8,893 bases of DNA from Hungateiclostridiaceae bacterium UBA3922 (GTDB taxonomy: Bacteria > Bacillota > Clostridia > Acetivibrionales > DTU013): the NCBI GenBank assembly GCA_002386045.1, contig DGEQ01000121.1, positions 1 to 8,893 on the forward strand, in the 5' to 3' direction. The position numbers were made by a program, and so were the translations under genes. Positions 1 to 5,302 of the stretch are shown here, one piece after another; the stretch's first letter is position 1; each line of letters begins with the position of its first letter. The notes below the pieces were generated by a model that did no database searches, was not told the origin of the DNA, and worked only from the letters and a program-made list of their open reading frames with translations.

Positions 1-142
1 CTGCCTCGCTCTTTCCCTGCTGACCCTGGATTTTACTGGAAACAGGCCGGATTTTACTACTATTACCCCTGCTTTTTCTGGTTTTGCCCCGGCTTTTTCC
101 GGTTCCACCGCGGCTTTTCCCGGTTGATTCCGATTCCCTCAT
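1..142 (-). CDS. Start of an unknown basic, repeat-bearing protein (cut by the left edge)
   Basis: An open frame reads leftward from ATG (complement of 140-142) to the window edge, 47 codons without a stop. A ribosome site, AAGGTG on the minus strand (complement of about 148-153), lies five bases before the ATG and matches the one in front of feoA. The visible N-terminus is rich in Lys, Arg, Ser and Gly and probably disordered. Residues 7-27 form three 7-residue repeats, TGKSRGG, TGKSRGK and TRKSRGN, each 21 bp long (104-124, 83-103, 62-82). No catalytic or membrane motif is visible, so I assign no function. Basic low-complexity N-termini occur on many nucleic-acid-binding proteins, but that is only a guess. 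The gene is divergent from feoA and shares its Fur-box intergenic region, so iron regulation is possible. The frame, ribosome site and repeat periodicity together make coding plausible. Confidence 0.55.
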   Translation of the reverse strand, partial: MRESESTGKSRGGTGKSRGKTRKSRGNSSKIRPVSSKIQGQQGKSEA

Positions 143-180
143 GCTTTCACCTTCTTTCATCTTGTTTTGCCTGCTTAATT

Positions 181-199
181 GATATTGACATTCATTATC
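181..199 (+). promoter_or_regulatory. Fur box 1 (over the -35)
   Basis: The 19 bases match the classical Fur box consensus GATAATGATAATCATTATC at 16 positions. In the 7-1-7 view (TGATAATNATTATCA) positions 186-200 match 13 of 14 defined bases or fewer: two differences fall in the left arm and the right arm is perfect. The site overlaps the -35 hexamer and spacer of the feo promoter, so bound Fur would block RNA polymerase. Confidence 0.8.
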
Positions 200-213
200 A
201 ATAGCGCTAAAAT
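185..213 (+). promoter_or_regulatory. Sigma-A-type promoter of the feo operon
   Basis: TTGACA at 185-190 and TAAAAT at 208-213 are separated by 17 bp. This is a perfect -35 and a -10 with one mismatch to TATAAT. Transcription would start near 220, giving a leader of roughly 37 bases before feoA. One Fur box covers the -35 and part of the spacer, and a second lies just downstream of the predicted start, a layout suited to repression by iron-loaded Fur. Confidence 0.8.
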
Positions 214-222
214 TTAAATAGT

Positions 223-242
223 CAAAATGATAATCATTATCA
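223..242 (+). promoter_or_regulatory. Fur box 2 (perfect 7-1-7 palindrome)
   Basis: TGATAATCATTATCA at 228-242 is an exact 7-1-7 Fur site, and 223-241 matches the 19-bp consensus at 17 positions. It lies just downstream of the predicted feo transcription start and ends 14 bases before the feoA ATG. Together with box 1 it makes iron-dependent repression of the operon very likely. It could also affect the divergent minus-strand gene. Confidence 0.85.
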
Positions 243-256
243 ATTAAGGTGAAAAC

Positions 257-478
257 ATGACACTGGATGAAGCAAGGCGCGGAGACCAGATAAAAATACT
301 TCAGATCAGGGACGCACTCGTCCGTTCACAGGCCATAAGGCTTGGCATATCCGAAGGTTCCAGGATGCAGTGCGCCGAAATAGTGCCGCATGGCCCGATA
401 ATCCTGAAGAACAGGAAGCAGGAGGTAGCCATTGGGCACAGGCTTGCGCACAAAATAAAGGTGGAAAGGGTAGGATAG
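257..478 (+). CDS. feoA: FeoA, ferrous iron transport accessory protein
   Basis: A 73-residue cytosolic protein of the FeoA family, a small SH3-like beta barrel that works with the FeoB permease in Fe(II) uptake; its exact role in FeoB activity or assembly is not settled. The family pattern is clear: an early G-D-Q-I-K-I strand, the R-L-G-I-S-E-G turn near residues 28-34, the G-P-I-I-L segment near 46-50, and the closing A-I-G-H-R-L-A-H-K-I stretch. Length is normal for a single-domain FeoA. The ATG is preceded by AAGGTG (246-251) with five bases of spacing. It is the first gene of the Fur-controlled operon, and feoB starts three bases after its stop, typical of coupled translation. Confidence 0.93.
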   Translation: MTLDEARRGDQIKILQIRDALVRSQAIRLGISEGSRMQCAEIVPHGPIILKNRKQEVAIGHRLAHKIKVERVG

Positions 479-481
479 GCC

Positions 482-2335
482 ATGTCTTCCCCGAAATCTG
501 TCAAGACCGGGGCAGCCTTGACGGAAGGTGCTCCGAAACTGGTGCTGGCAGGCAACCCGAACGTGGGAAAGTCTGTCTTTTTTAATGCCCTTACGGGCAT
601 GTACGCGGATGTGTCCAATTTCCCGGGGACCACTGTGGAGATCAGCAGGGGCAGGTATCGCGATTATGATGTCATAGACACTCCCGGGGTCTATGGGGTT
701 TCATCTTTCAATGACGAGGAAAAGGCAGCGCGTGATATAATACTCGAAGCCGACCTGGTCCTCAACGTAGTGGATGCGGTGCACCTGCACCGTGACCTTT
801 TCCTGACCCAGCAACTGATAGACATGGGCAAGAGGGTCATCGTGGCGCTCAACCTCATGGATGAAGCTGGAAAGAACGGGATAAAAGTGGATGTGCCGAA
901 ACTTACGGAAATGCTTGGCGTTCCCGTGATCCCCACAGCGGCGGTGAAAAATGTCGGCATCGTCGAAGTACTGGACCGGCTCGAAGAAGCGGCGCAGGGC
1001 AACAGGCTGGAAGGCATCGCCGAGCTGCTGGAGCCGTATACGGAAAAAGGCCTGACTGAGCCCGAGGCACTGATGGTGCTGGAAGATGACGGCGAAACGT
1101 GCAGGAGAGTGGGGATGGAGCCGGCCGGGATGCAGGAGAAGCTGTACAGGCAGAGGCGGGAAAGGGTGGATAAGATAATAGCGGCAGCCGTGTCCGAGGG
1201 CAACGACAGGGCAAGCTTTTCCGTGAAACTCGGGCGACTGATGCTCAGGCCGCTGACCGGTATCCCGATGCTGCTCGTCACATTGTTGCTCGTGTTCATG
1301 TTCGTTGGCGTCTTCATGGGACAGACAGTCGTGGAACTGACCGAGGAGAAGATAATGGAGGGGCTTTATCGGCCGTTCATAACAGACCTCGTCGGCAGGG
1401 TGGTCCCCCTGGATTCATTTTGGGGACAGGTCCTTGCGGGCGAGTTCGGGCTGCTCACGATGACCCCTGTATATGTACTCGGCCTGCTGCTCCCGCTGGT
1501 CGTCGGTTTTTATCTCATGCTTTCGATACTGGAGGATTCCGGCTACCTGCCGAGGATAGCTGTCCTGACTGACAGGTTGATGACGAGGGTCGGACTGAAC
1601 GGAAGGGCTGTGATCCCGACCATACTCGCTTTTGGATGCTTCACTGCAGCCACGATGACAACAAGGCTGCTGGGCTCGAAACGTGAACGCTTCATCGCGA
1701 CCGCGCTCCTGGGGCTGACCATCCCCTGTTCGGCACAGCTCGGCGTCATCGCAGGCATGCTTTCTTCGCTCGGCCTGCTGTATATCCTGTTCTATGTGCT
1801 CGTACTCATATTGCTGTTCGGACTGGTGGGGAGGCTGCTGAACAGGCTCCTGCCGGGCGAATCCACCGGACTTCTGATAGACCTGCCTCCAATACGTCTC
1901 CCGGGTACCAGGAACGTATTGAAGAAAACATTTGTAAAGACTAAAATGTTCTTAAAGGAAGCCACTCCGCTTTTTGCGCTGGGAGCGCTGATAATCTCCC
2001 TGCTCCGGTATTTCGGGCTGCTGGAAGCCATACAGGCGGCCATTTCGCCTCTGACGGAACAGTGGCTTATGCTGCCGAGGGAAATGGCGACGGTGTTCAT
2101 AATGGGCATGATCAGGAGGGATTTCGGAGCGGCGGGACTCAGCAGCCTGGAACTTACGGGCCCGCAGCTGATGACTGCGCTGATCACGATAACGCTGTTT
2201 GTGCCGTGTATCGCAGCAGTCATTGTGGTTTTCAAGGAAAGGTCGAAGAAGGAAGCGGCTGTCATATGGCTCGGCAGCCTGGTGTCGGCATTCCTGGTAG
2301 GCGGCCTGGTGGCGCGTTTCCTGTCGTTGTTTTGA
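482..2335 (+). CDS. feoB: FeoB, GTP-dependent ferrous iron permease
   Basis: A 617-residue inner-membrane Fe(II) transporter. The N-terminal G domain shows all motifs: P-loop GNPNVGKS (24-31), G2 around P-G-T-T (48-51), G3 DTPG (66-69), G4 NLMD (124-127) and a G5-like T-A-A-V-K region near 152. Residues about 170-250 would be the helical GDI region. The membrane part starts near residue 256. Its gate segments carry Cys386 (F-G-C-F-T-A-A) and Cys416 (I-P-C-S-A-Q), followed by R-R-D-F-G-A-A-G (545-552) and an F-V-P-C motif near the end. The common C-x-x-P-A and C-S-A-R-L-P motifs of E. coli-type FeoB are replaced here; I recall this C-x-x-A / I-P-C-S-A-Q form from a separate group of anaerobe FeoBs. 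At 617 aa it is shorter than the 773-aa E. coli protein but complete. It sits three bases after feoA under the Fur-box promoter. Confidence 0.95.
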   Translation: MSSPKSVKTGAALTEGAPKLVLAGNPNVGKSVFFNALTGMYADVSNFPGTTVEISRGRYRDYDVIDTPGVYGVSSFNDEEKAARDIILEADLVLNVVDAVHLHRDLFLTQQLIDMGKRVIVALNLMDEAGKNGIKVDVPKLTEMLGVPVIPTAAVKNVGIVEVLDRLEEAAQGNRLEGIAELLEPYTEKGLTEPEALMVLEDDGETCRRVGMEPAGMQEKLYRQRRERVDKIIAAAVSEGNDRASFSVKLGRLMLRPLTGIPMLLVTLLLVFMFVGVFMGQTVVELTEEKIMEGLYRPFITDLVGRVVPLDSFWGQVLAGEFGLLTMTPVYVLGLLLPLVVGFYLMLSILEDSGYLPRIAVLTDRLMTRVGLNGRAVIPTILAFGCFTAATMTTRLLGSKRERFIATALLGLTIPCSAQLGVIAGMLSSLGLLYILFYVLVLILLFGLVGRLLNRLLPGESTGLLIDLPPIRLPGTRNVLKKTFVKTKMFLKEATPLFALGALIISLLRYFGLLEAIQAAISPLTEQWLMLPREMATVFIMGMIRRDFGAAGLSSLELTGPQLMTALITITLFVPCIAAVIVVFKERSKKEAAVIWLGSLVSAFLVGGLVARFLSLF

Positions 2336-2358
2336 CCTAAGCGGTATAGTGGTATAAT
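2332..2358 (+). promoter_or_regulatory. Possible internal promoter at the feoB end
   Basis: A perfect TATAAT (2353-2358) is preceded directly by TGG, making an extended -10, with TTGACC at 2332-2337 overlapping the feoB stop. The spacing is only 15 bp, so activity would rest mainly on the extended -10. It would start transcription near 2365, which could give Fur-box-independent expression of fur. That start would cut off the likely ribosome site (GGAAG, 2359-2363) of the small gene behind it, so it may serve fur and the metal permease rather than the small gene. No Fur box is seen here. Confidence 0.4.
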
Positions 2359-2372
2359 GGAAGTGATACGTA

Positions 2373-2579
2373 TTGAAAACGATGTGCTCCGTGTGCGGAT
2401 ACGAATATAATGGTGATGTACCGGGGAGATGCCCGCGATGCGGTTCGGCTCCGCAAATAATGAGCGGCTGTGAAAACTGCCGGGGATGCTCGTTATGGAA
2501 GTCGTGCAGCAGGAGCGGCGCAGACGGCGGACAGCGCTGCGCAACGAAAAGGGCGGCAAAGGACCCCGGCAGGAGGTAA
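2373..2579 (+). CDS. Small eight-cysteine protein, rubredoxin-like knuckles plus CxxCxxC
   Basis: A 68-residue protein starting at TTG (2373) with GGAAG at 2359-2363, or at ATG 2382 (three residues shorter). The first half has C5-x2-C8-G-Y and C20-P-x-C23-G, the paired knuckles of rubredoxin-like or zinc-ribbon domains, fitting one Fe or Zn ion. The second half has C33-x2-C36-x2-C39-x5-C45, a spacing that could hold an iron-sulfur cluster or a second metal. The tail after residue 46 is basic and polar without clear structure. The gene lies 37 bases after feoB and its TAA is part of the AGGAGGTAA stretch forming the fur ribosome site, which supports real translation coupled to fur. By position it could be an iron-binding or redox helper of FeoB or Fur, but that is inference. 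I do not recognise a named family for the whole protein. Confidence 0.7.
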   Translation: MKTMCSVCGYEYNGDVPGRCPRCGSAPQIMSGCENCRGCSLWKSCSRSGADGGQRCATKRAAKDPGRR

Positions 2580-2584
2580 GGCCG

Positions 2585-3022
2585 ATGGATGGGTCCCGGA
2601 AGGACGATCTGAAGGAACTGCTCAAAAAAAGCGGTTACAAGTTCACCGACCAGAGGAGCGCTGTGCTGGATGTGCTGATAAAACATAAGGACAGTCATCT
2701 CAGCATCGATGATATATATAATTACGTTAAGGAAAGAAACCCGGACATCGGGATCGCGACGGTGTACCGGACGCTCACGCTCCTTCAGAAAGTCGGTGCG
2801 GTCGTGAAGCTCGACCTGGATGACGGGTTCAGCCGCTATGAACTTTCCCGCCAGGATGAGGACCATCGCCACCATCACCTTATATGCACCAACTGCGGCG
2901 ATGTTTCAGAGGTCGAGGACGACCTGCTCGATGCGCTGGAGGAGCAGATACTTGAAAAGGACGGTTTCCTTGTGACTGACCACAGGGTGAAATTCTACGG
3001 TCTGTGCAAAAAGTGCAGGTGA
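2585..3022 (+). CDS. fur: Fur-family metal-dependent repressor
   Basis: A 145-residue cytosolic Fur-family dimeric repressor. The frame is open upstream, but ATG 2585 is chosen because AGGAGG (2571-2576) lies eight bases before it and residues 1-24 fit a normal Fur N-terminus. Residues 1-80 form the winged-helix domain with recognition helix I-A-T-V-Y-R-T-L (57-64). The dimerisation domain has the structural Zn site C101-x2-C104 and C141-x2-C144. Predicted regulatory metal ligands are H38, E86, H96 and H98. The fifth position, 15 residues after the first zinc Cys, is D116; from memory Fur proteins have Glu there and PerR has Asp. The rest resembles iron-type Fur. Context in the feo operon behind two Fur boxes supports iron regulation with negative feedback. 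Iron Fur is the best call; a PerR-like oxidation-sensitive behaviour is possible. Confidence 0.88.
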   Translation: MDGSRKDDLKELLKKSGYKFTDQRSAVLDVLIKHKDSHLSIDDIYNYVKERNPDIGIATVYRTLTLLQKVGAVVKLDLDDGFSRYELSRQDEDHRHHHLICTNCGDVSEVEDDLLDALEEQILEKDGFLVTDHRVKFYGLCKKCR

Positions 3023-3112
3023 CGGGCTCACCCGGTCCGAACGGTCCTTAGTGGTATTGATGGACAGGTTTGCTTCATAGACATTCAGAACATGACTGCA
3101 GGAGGTGTTGCA

Positions 3113-3925
3113 ATGGGTACGTCGTTCAGCAGCTTAAACCCGATCGTCCAGGCGCTGATAGCCACGGGATTTTCATGGTTCATGACGGCAGTAGGTTCCG
3201 GTCTCGTATTCTTTTTCAAAACCATAAATAAAAGAGTCCTGGATACAATGCTCGGTTCTGCGGCGGGAGTGATGATCGCGGCCAGTTTCTGGTCGCTGCT
3301 TGCGCCGTCCATCGAAATGTCGGAAGAACTGGGCCTGCCGATATGGATACCTCCCCTCGTCGGGTTCCTTGCGGGAGGATTGTTCCTGAAGCTGGCGGAC
3401 TCGCTGCTGCCCCACCTGCATATCGGCATGCCCAGGGATAAGGCGGAAGGCATCAAGTCCGGCTGGAAGCGAGCAGTACTGCTCGTGCTTGCTATCACTT
3501 TGCATAATATACCTGAGGGCCTGGCGGTCGGTGTTGCTATAGGCGCAGCCAGCAACAACCTGGGATCGGCCACATTGTCAAGCGCCCTTATACTTGCTCT
3601 CGGGATGGGTTTGCAGAACCTGCCTGAGGGAGCGGCAGTTTCGATACCGCTCAGGCGCGAAGGCGTTTCAAGGTTCAAAAGCTTCTGGTATGGGCAGATT
3701 TCCGGGCTGGTGGAGCCAATTGCCGGTGTGCTTGGTGTCATCGCGGTCATGGCGATAAAGCCGATACTGCCGTATGCGCTGGCTTTTGCGGCAGGCGCTA
3801 TGATATACGTGGTGGTCGAGGAACTGCTGCCTGAAGCCCAGTCCTCGGACAGTTCGGATTATTCCACCATAGGATGCATCCTCGGATTTGCGTTGATGAT
3901 GGTGCTCGATATAACGCTGGGCTGA
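3113..3925 (+). CDS. ZIP-family divalent metal permease (GufA/ZupT-like)
   Basis: A 270-residue inner-membrane protein of the ZIP family, which brings Zn(II), Fe(II) or related metals into the cytosol. Start ATG 3113 is preferred over ATG 3092 because AGGAGG (3100-3105) lies seven bases upstream; the earlier ATG lies in front of that site. About eight hydrophobic segments are visible. The binuclear metal site motifs are H-N-I-P-E-G (131-136) in TM4 and Q-N-L-P-E-G (168-173) in TM5, with V-E-E-L-L-P-E (235-241) in a later helix. The TM5 motif has Gln where many ZIPs have His, as in GufA-like members. A charged loop near residues 105-120 has only a few His, not a His-rich repeat. It follows fur by 90 bases with no clear terminator between, so it probably belongs to the iron operon. 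The substrate cannot be read from sequence; iron or zinc are both reasonable. Confidence 0.88.
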   Translation: MGTSFSSLNPIVQALIATGFSWFMTAVGSGLVFFFKTINKRVLDTMLGSAAGVMIAASFWSLLAPSIEMSEELGLPIWIPPLVGFLAGGLFLKLADSLLPHLHIGMPRDKAEGIKSGWKRAVLLVLAITLHNIPEGLAVGVAIGAASNNLGSATLSSALILALGMGLQNLPEGAAVSIPLRREGVSRFKSFWYGQISGLVEPIAGVLGVIAVMAIKPILPYALAFAAGAMIYVVVEELLPEAQSSDSSDYSTIGCILGFALMMVLDITLG

Positions 3926-3977
3926 CGGTCACATCGCGGACGTCCGGTCCTCTTTCTTTCCCGGCGGGGCGGCGATT

Positions 3978-4002
3978 TCACCGGGGCGATCGCCCCGGGT
4001 GA
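3978..4002. repeat. 18-bp perfect palindrome, GC-rich hairpin
   Basis: CCGGGGCGATCGCCCCGG at 3981-3998 is its own reverse complement, and flanking TCA/TGA extend the stem to 3978-4002 with one bulged G. No T-run follows on either strand, so it is not a classic intrinsic terminator. It lies 55 bases past the ZIP stop in a convergent gap. Competing pairings exist: GGCGAT (3971-3976) with ATCGCC (3989-3994), and GGTGA (3998-4002) with TCACC (4013-4017). It may stall transcription or protect the 3' end of the operon mRNA. Confidence 0.6.
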
Positions 4003-4070
4003 GGCAGTGACTTCACCGTGACGGTTATCCAGGAGCGGCAGTCACCCCAGAGAGGCAGTCACAGCAGCAC
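4003..4070. repeat. Degenerate 17-bp tandem repeat
   Basis: GGCAGTGAC (4003), GGCAGTCAC (4037) and GGCAGTCAC (4054) are spaced by 34 and 17 bases, and a diverged copy (GACGGTTAT) fits at 4020, giving a 17-bp period over four units. The third and fourth units agree at 12 of 17 positions; the second is weak. The stretch is noncoding, between the 3' ends of the ZIP gene and the ferredoxin-domain gene. It could be a decayed repeat or chance in a GC-rich spacer. Confidence 0.35.
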
Positions 4071-4097
4071 GCCGTCAAAAATGCGTGCTGCTTTATT
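4063..4097 (+). terminator. Terminator-like hairpin after the iron operon
   Basis: AGCAGCACGC (4063-4072) and GCGTGCTGCT (4083-4092) form a perfect 10-bp stem with a 10-base loop, followed on the plus strand by TTATT (4093-4097). The T-tract is short and broken, but this is the best candidate for ending the plus-strand operon that finishes at 3925. Read on the minus strand it also follows the ferredoxin-domain gene, but there no T-run comes after it, so any effect on that side would be weaker. Confidence 0.6.
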
Positions 4098-4128
4098 CGT
4101 GCTGTCTGCCGGACGCGCTCCCTGGACA

Positions 4129-4992
4129 TTAAGCATCCTGCCTGACCACATCGCCATCGATGCTTATCGTGACCACATTCCAGGGTATGATCTTCCCGCT
4201 GGTCAGCATCGCGTTCCTGACCGCATGGACCAGGCCGCCGCAGCACGGCACTTCCATCCTCAGCACCGTGATGCTCAGGATATTGTTGTTTGCCAGGATC
4301 GCGGCCAGCTTTTCAGAGTAATCCGTGTCATCGAGCTTCGGGCAGCCGATGACAGTGATCCTGCCTTTCATGAAATCCCGGTGGACCGATGCATATGCGT
4401 AAGCTGTGCAGTCCGCGGCCACCAGCAGGTGTGCGTTATTGAAATACGGCGCATTCGGAGGGACCAGCCTGATCTGGCAGGGCCACTGCATCAACTGCGA
4501 TTCCTGCTTCATGCCTGTACCGCCGCCCAAGCTGTCGACAGCCTCGTGCCGAGCGTCATCCCTCCCTGCAGTATCCGTCCCGGAAACGGCGCTCCTGCTG
4601 AGGGAACGCATACGTGAACCGGGGCATCCGGATGAAGCATGTAATGTATGACAGTGCGAATCATGTCTTTGCGATGCACGGCTCACCGGGCCGCCGGTTT
4701 CATGTCCGTCCTGTTCCCGGCTGTCCTGGCCTGTCTGTACCGGCGGCCTGCCCATCTCCAGGAGGCGCCTGTTCACAGCTTCTTCATCATAAGCTTCAGC
4801 CTCTCGCTCGATTATCTCAATAGCGCCTGTCGGGCATTCGGGGAGGCAGTCTCCCAGGCCGTCGCAGTAAATGTCTGAGACCAGCTTTGCCTTGCCGTTC
4901 TCCAGCACCAGGGCCTCTTCGTGGCATGCATTTATGCAGAGCCCGCATCCGTTGCATTTCTCTTCATTTATCTTAACTATTTTCCTGACCAT
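4129..4992 (-). CDS. Ferredoxin-domain (4Fe-4S) protein with cysteine-rich C-terminal domain
   Basis: A 287-residue cytosolic iron-sulfur protein. ATG at the complement of 4990-4992 is chosen over an earlier in-frame ATG because AGGAAAGGAG (complement of 5001-5010) lies eight bases ahead and the M-V-R-K-I-V-K-I-N start fits ferredoxin domains. Cluster one has C13-x2-C16-x2-C19-x3-C23. The second motif has C43, C49 and C53-P but Leu46 at the middle Cys position, so the second cluster may be three-iron or use another ligand. Residues 80-165 are a polar linker with C114 and a G-C-P-G-S-R motif (C123). The C-terminal domain (about 166-287) carries C172, C195, G-C-P-K-L-D-D (C217) and V-P-C-C-G-G (C250, C251). 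I recall this layout from uncharacterised 4Fe-4S proteins of clostridia and other anaerobes; the reaction is unknown. A role in electron transfer is likely. It is transcribed alone, converging on the iron operon. Confidence 0.85.
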   Translation of the reverse strand: MVRKIVKINEEKCNGCGLCINACHEEALVLENGKAKLVSDIYCDGLGDCLPECPTGAIEIIEREAEAYDEEAVNRRLLEMGRPPVQTGQDSREQDGHETGGPVSRASQRHDSHCHTLHASSGCPGSRMRSLSRSAVSGTDTAGRDDARHEAVDSLGGGTGMKQESQLMQWPCQIRLVPPNAPYFNNAHLLVAADCTAYAYASVHRDFMKGRITVIGCPKLDDTDYSEKLAAILANNNILSITVLRMEVPCCGGLVHAVRNAMLTSGKIIPWNVVTISIDGDVVRQDA

Positions 4993-5062
4993 GATATATG
5001 CTCCTTTCCTGTATTTCCCGGGCCTGCACGACACCTGTCCGCAAATGGGCGGCTGACTTTCG

Positions 5063-5084
5063 TGCCGGGCGTTCCTGCCCGGTA
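5063..5084. repeat. GC-rich hairpin in the divergent spacer
   Basis: CCGGGC (5065-5070) and GCCCGG (5077-5082) form a 6-bp stem with a 6-base loop, extended by a G-T and a T-A pair to 5063-5084. On the minus strand it would lie in the leader of the ferredoxin-domain gene, about 70 bases before its ATG, if transcription starts further upstream. On that strand no T-run follows. Its role is unknown. Confidence 0.4.
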
Positions 5085-5118
5085 ATTCTATTGTAAACCT
5101 GCATACGGGAAAGAATCG

Positions 5119-5132
5119 GTAACCAGGGTTAC
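5119..5132. promoter_or_regulatory. Inverted repeat GTAACC-AG-GGTTAC, possible operator
   Basis: Two perfect 6-base arms, GTAACC (5119-5124) and GGTTAC (5127-5132), are separated by two bases in the spacer between the divergent ferredoxin-domain gene and the ABC operon. It lies 20 bases upstream of TTGACA (5152-5157) and about 24 bases upstream, on the minus strand, of a TACAAT (complement of 5090-5095) that could be a -10 for the ferredoxin-domain gene. A dyad of this size fits a dimeric regulator site, but no regulator is identified. Confidence 0.3.
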
Positions 5133-5161
5133 ATTTATTTTCGAAGAGCGGTTGACATATG

Positions 5162-5194
5162 TGTTATAATATTTGATGAATTTTTTGGTATAAT
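5162..5194 (+). promoter_or_regulatory. Two extended -10 elements ahead of the ABC operon
   Basis: TGT-TATAAT (5162-5170) and TGG-TATAAT (5186-5194) are both perfect -10 hexamers with the TGN extension, 24 bp apart. TTGACA at 5152-5157 is only 7 bp before the first and 31 bp before the second, so it is a proper -35 for neither. No good -35 hexamer stands at the right distance, so activity would depend on the extended -10. Transcription from the second would start near 5201, giving a leader of about 100 bases. The surrounding AT-rich stretch contrasts with the GC-rich genes. Confidence 0.6.
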
Positions 5195-5260
5195 TGTGCA
5201 TATCAGACCATCTTTGAAATATGCGCGTAAACTGTATGAAAACTGGACATTTCAGCTTTA

Positions 5261-5279
5261 TTCCGGTTTATTGCCGGAA
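5261..5279 (+). repeat. Leader hairpin before the ABC ATPase
   Basis: TTCCGG (5261-5266) and CCGGAA (5274-5279) form a 6-bp stem with a 7-base loop, 11 bases before the AGGAGG of the ABC ATPase gene. No T-run follows, so it is not an intrinsic terminator. It may influence translation or mRNA stability. The remainder of the leader (5195-5302) shows no recognisable riboswitch. Confidence 0.4.
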
Positions 5280-5302
5280 GCGGATCTAACAGGAGGTCAG
5301 AA

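Noticed and set aside
2486..2584. N-terminal extension of Fur by 33 residues
   Set aside because: The extension is Arg/Gln-rich, lies over the small cysteine gene in another frame and lacks a ribosome site, whereas ATG 2585 has an ideal one.
1792..2878. Long minus-strand frames across the feoB end and fur
   Set aside because: They lie opposite well-supported genes, cross gene boundaries and read as low-complexity Ser/Arg/His-rich sequence without family motifs.
3092..3112. Earlier ATG as the start of the ZIP permease
   Set aside because: The strong AGGAGG lies between this ATG and ATG 3113 and is correctly spaced only for the latter.
3981..3998. Palindrome containing GCGATCGC as a cyanobacterial HIP1 site
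   Set aside because: The octamer occurs once, inside a hairpin, and nothing else in the window points to a cyanobacterium.
4018..4617. Long plus-strand open frame (199 codons) opposite the ferredoxin-domain gene
   Set aside because: It has no convincing ribosome site or family motif, and the opposite strand encodes clear iron-sulfur motifs with a good ribosome site. It is a GC-driven shadow frame.
5221..5289. A 22-codon ATG frame in the ABC leader as a possible leader peptide
   Set aside because: No ribosome site precedes either ATG and there is no run of regulatory codons or an attenuator hairpin with a T-tract after it.
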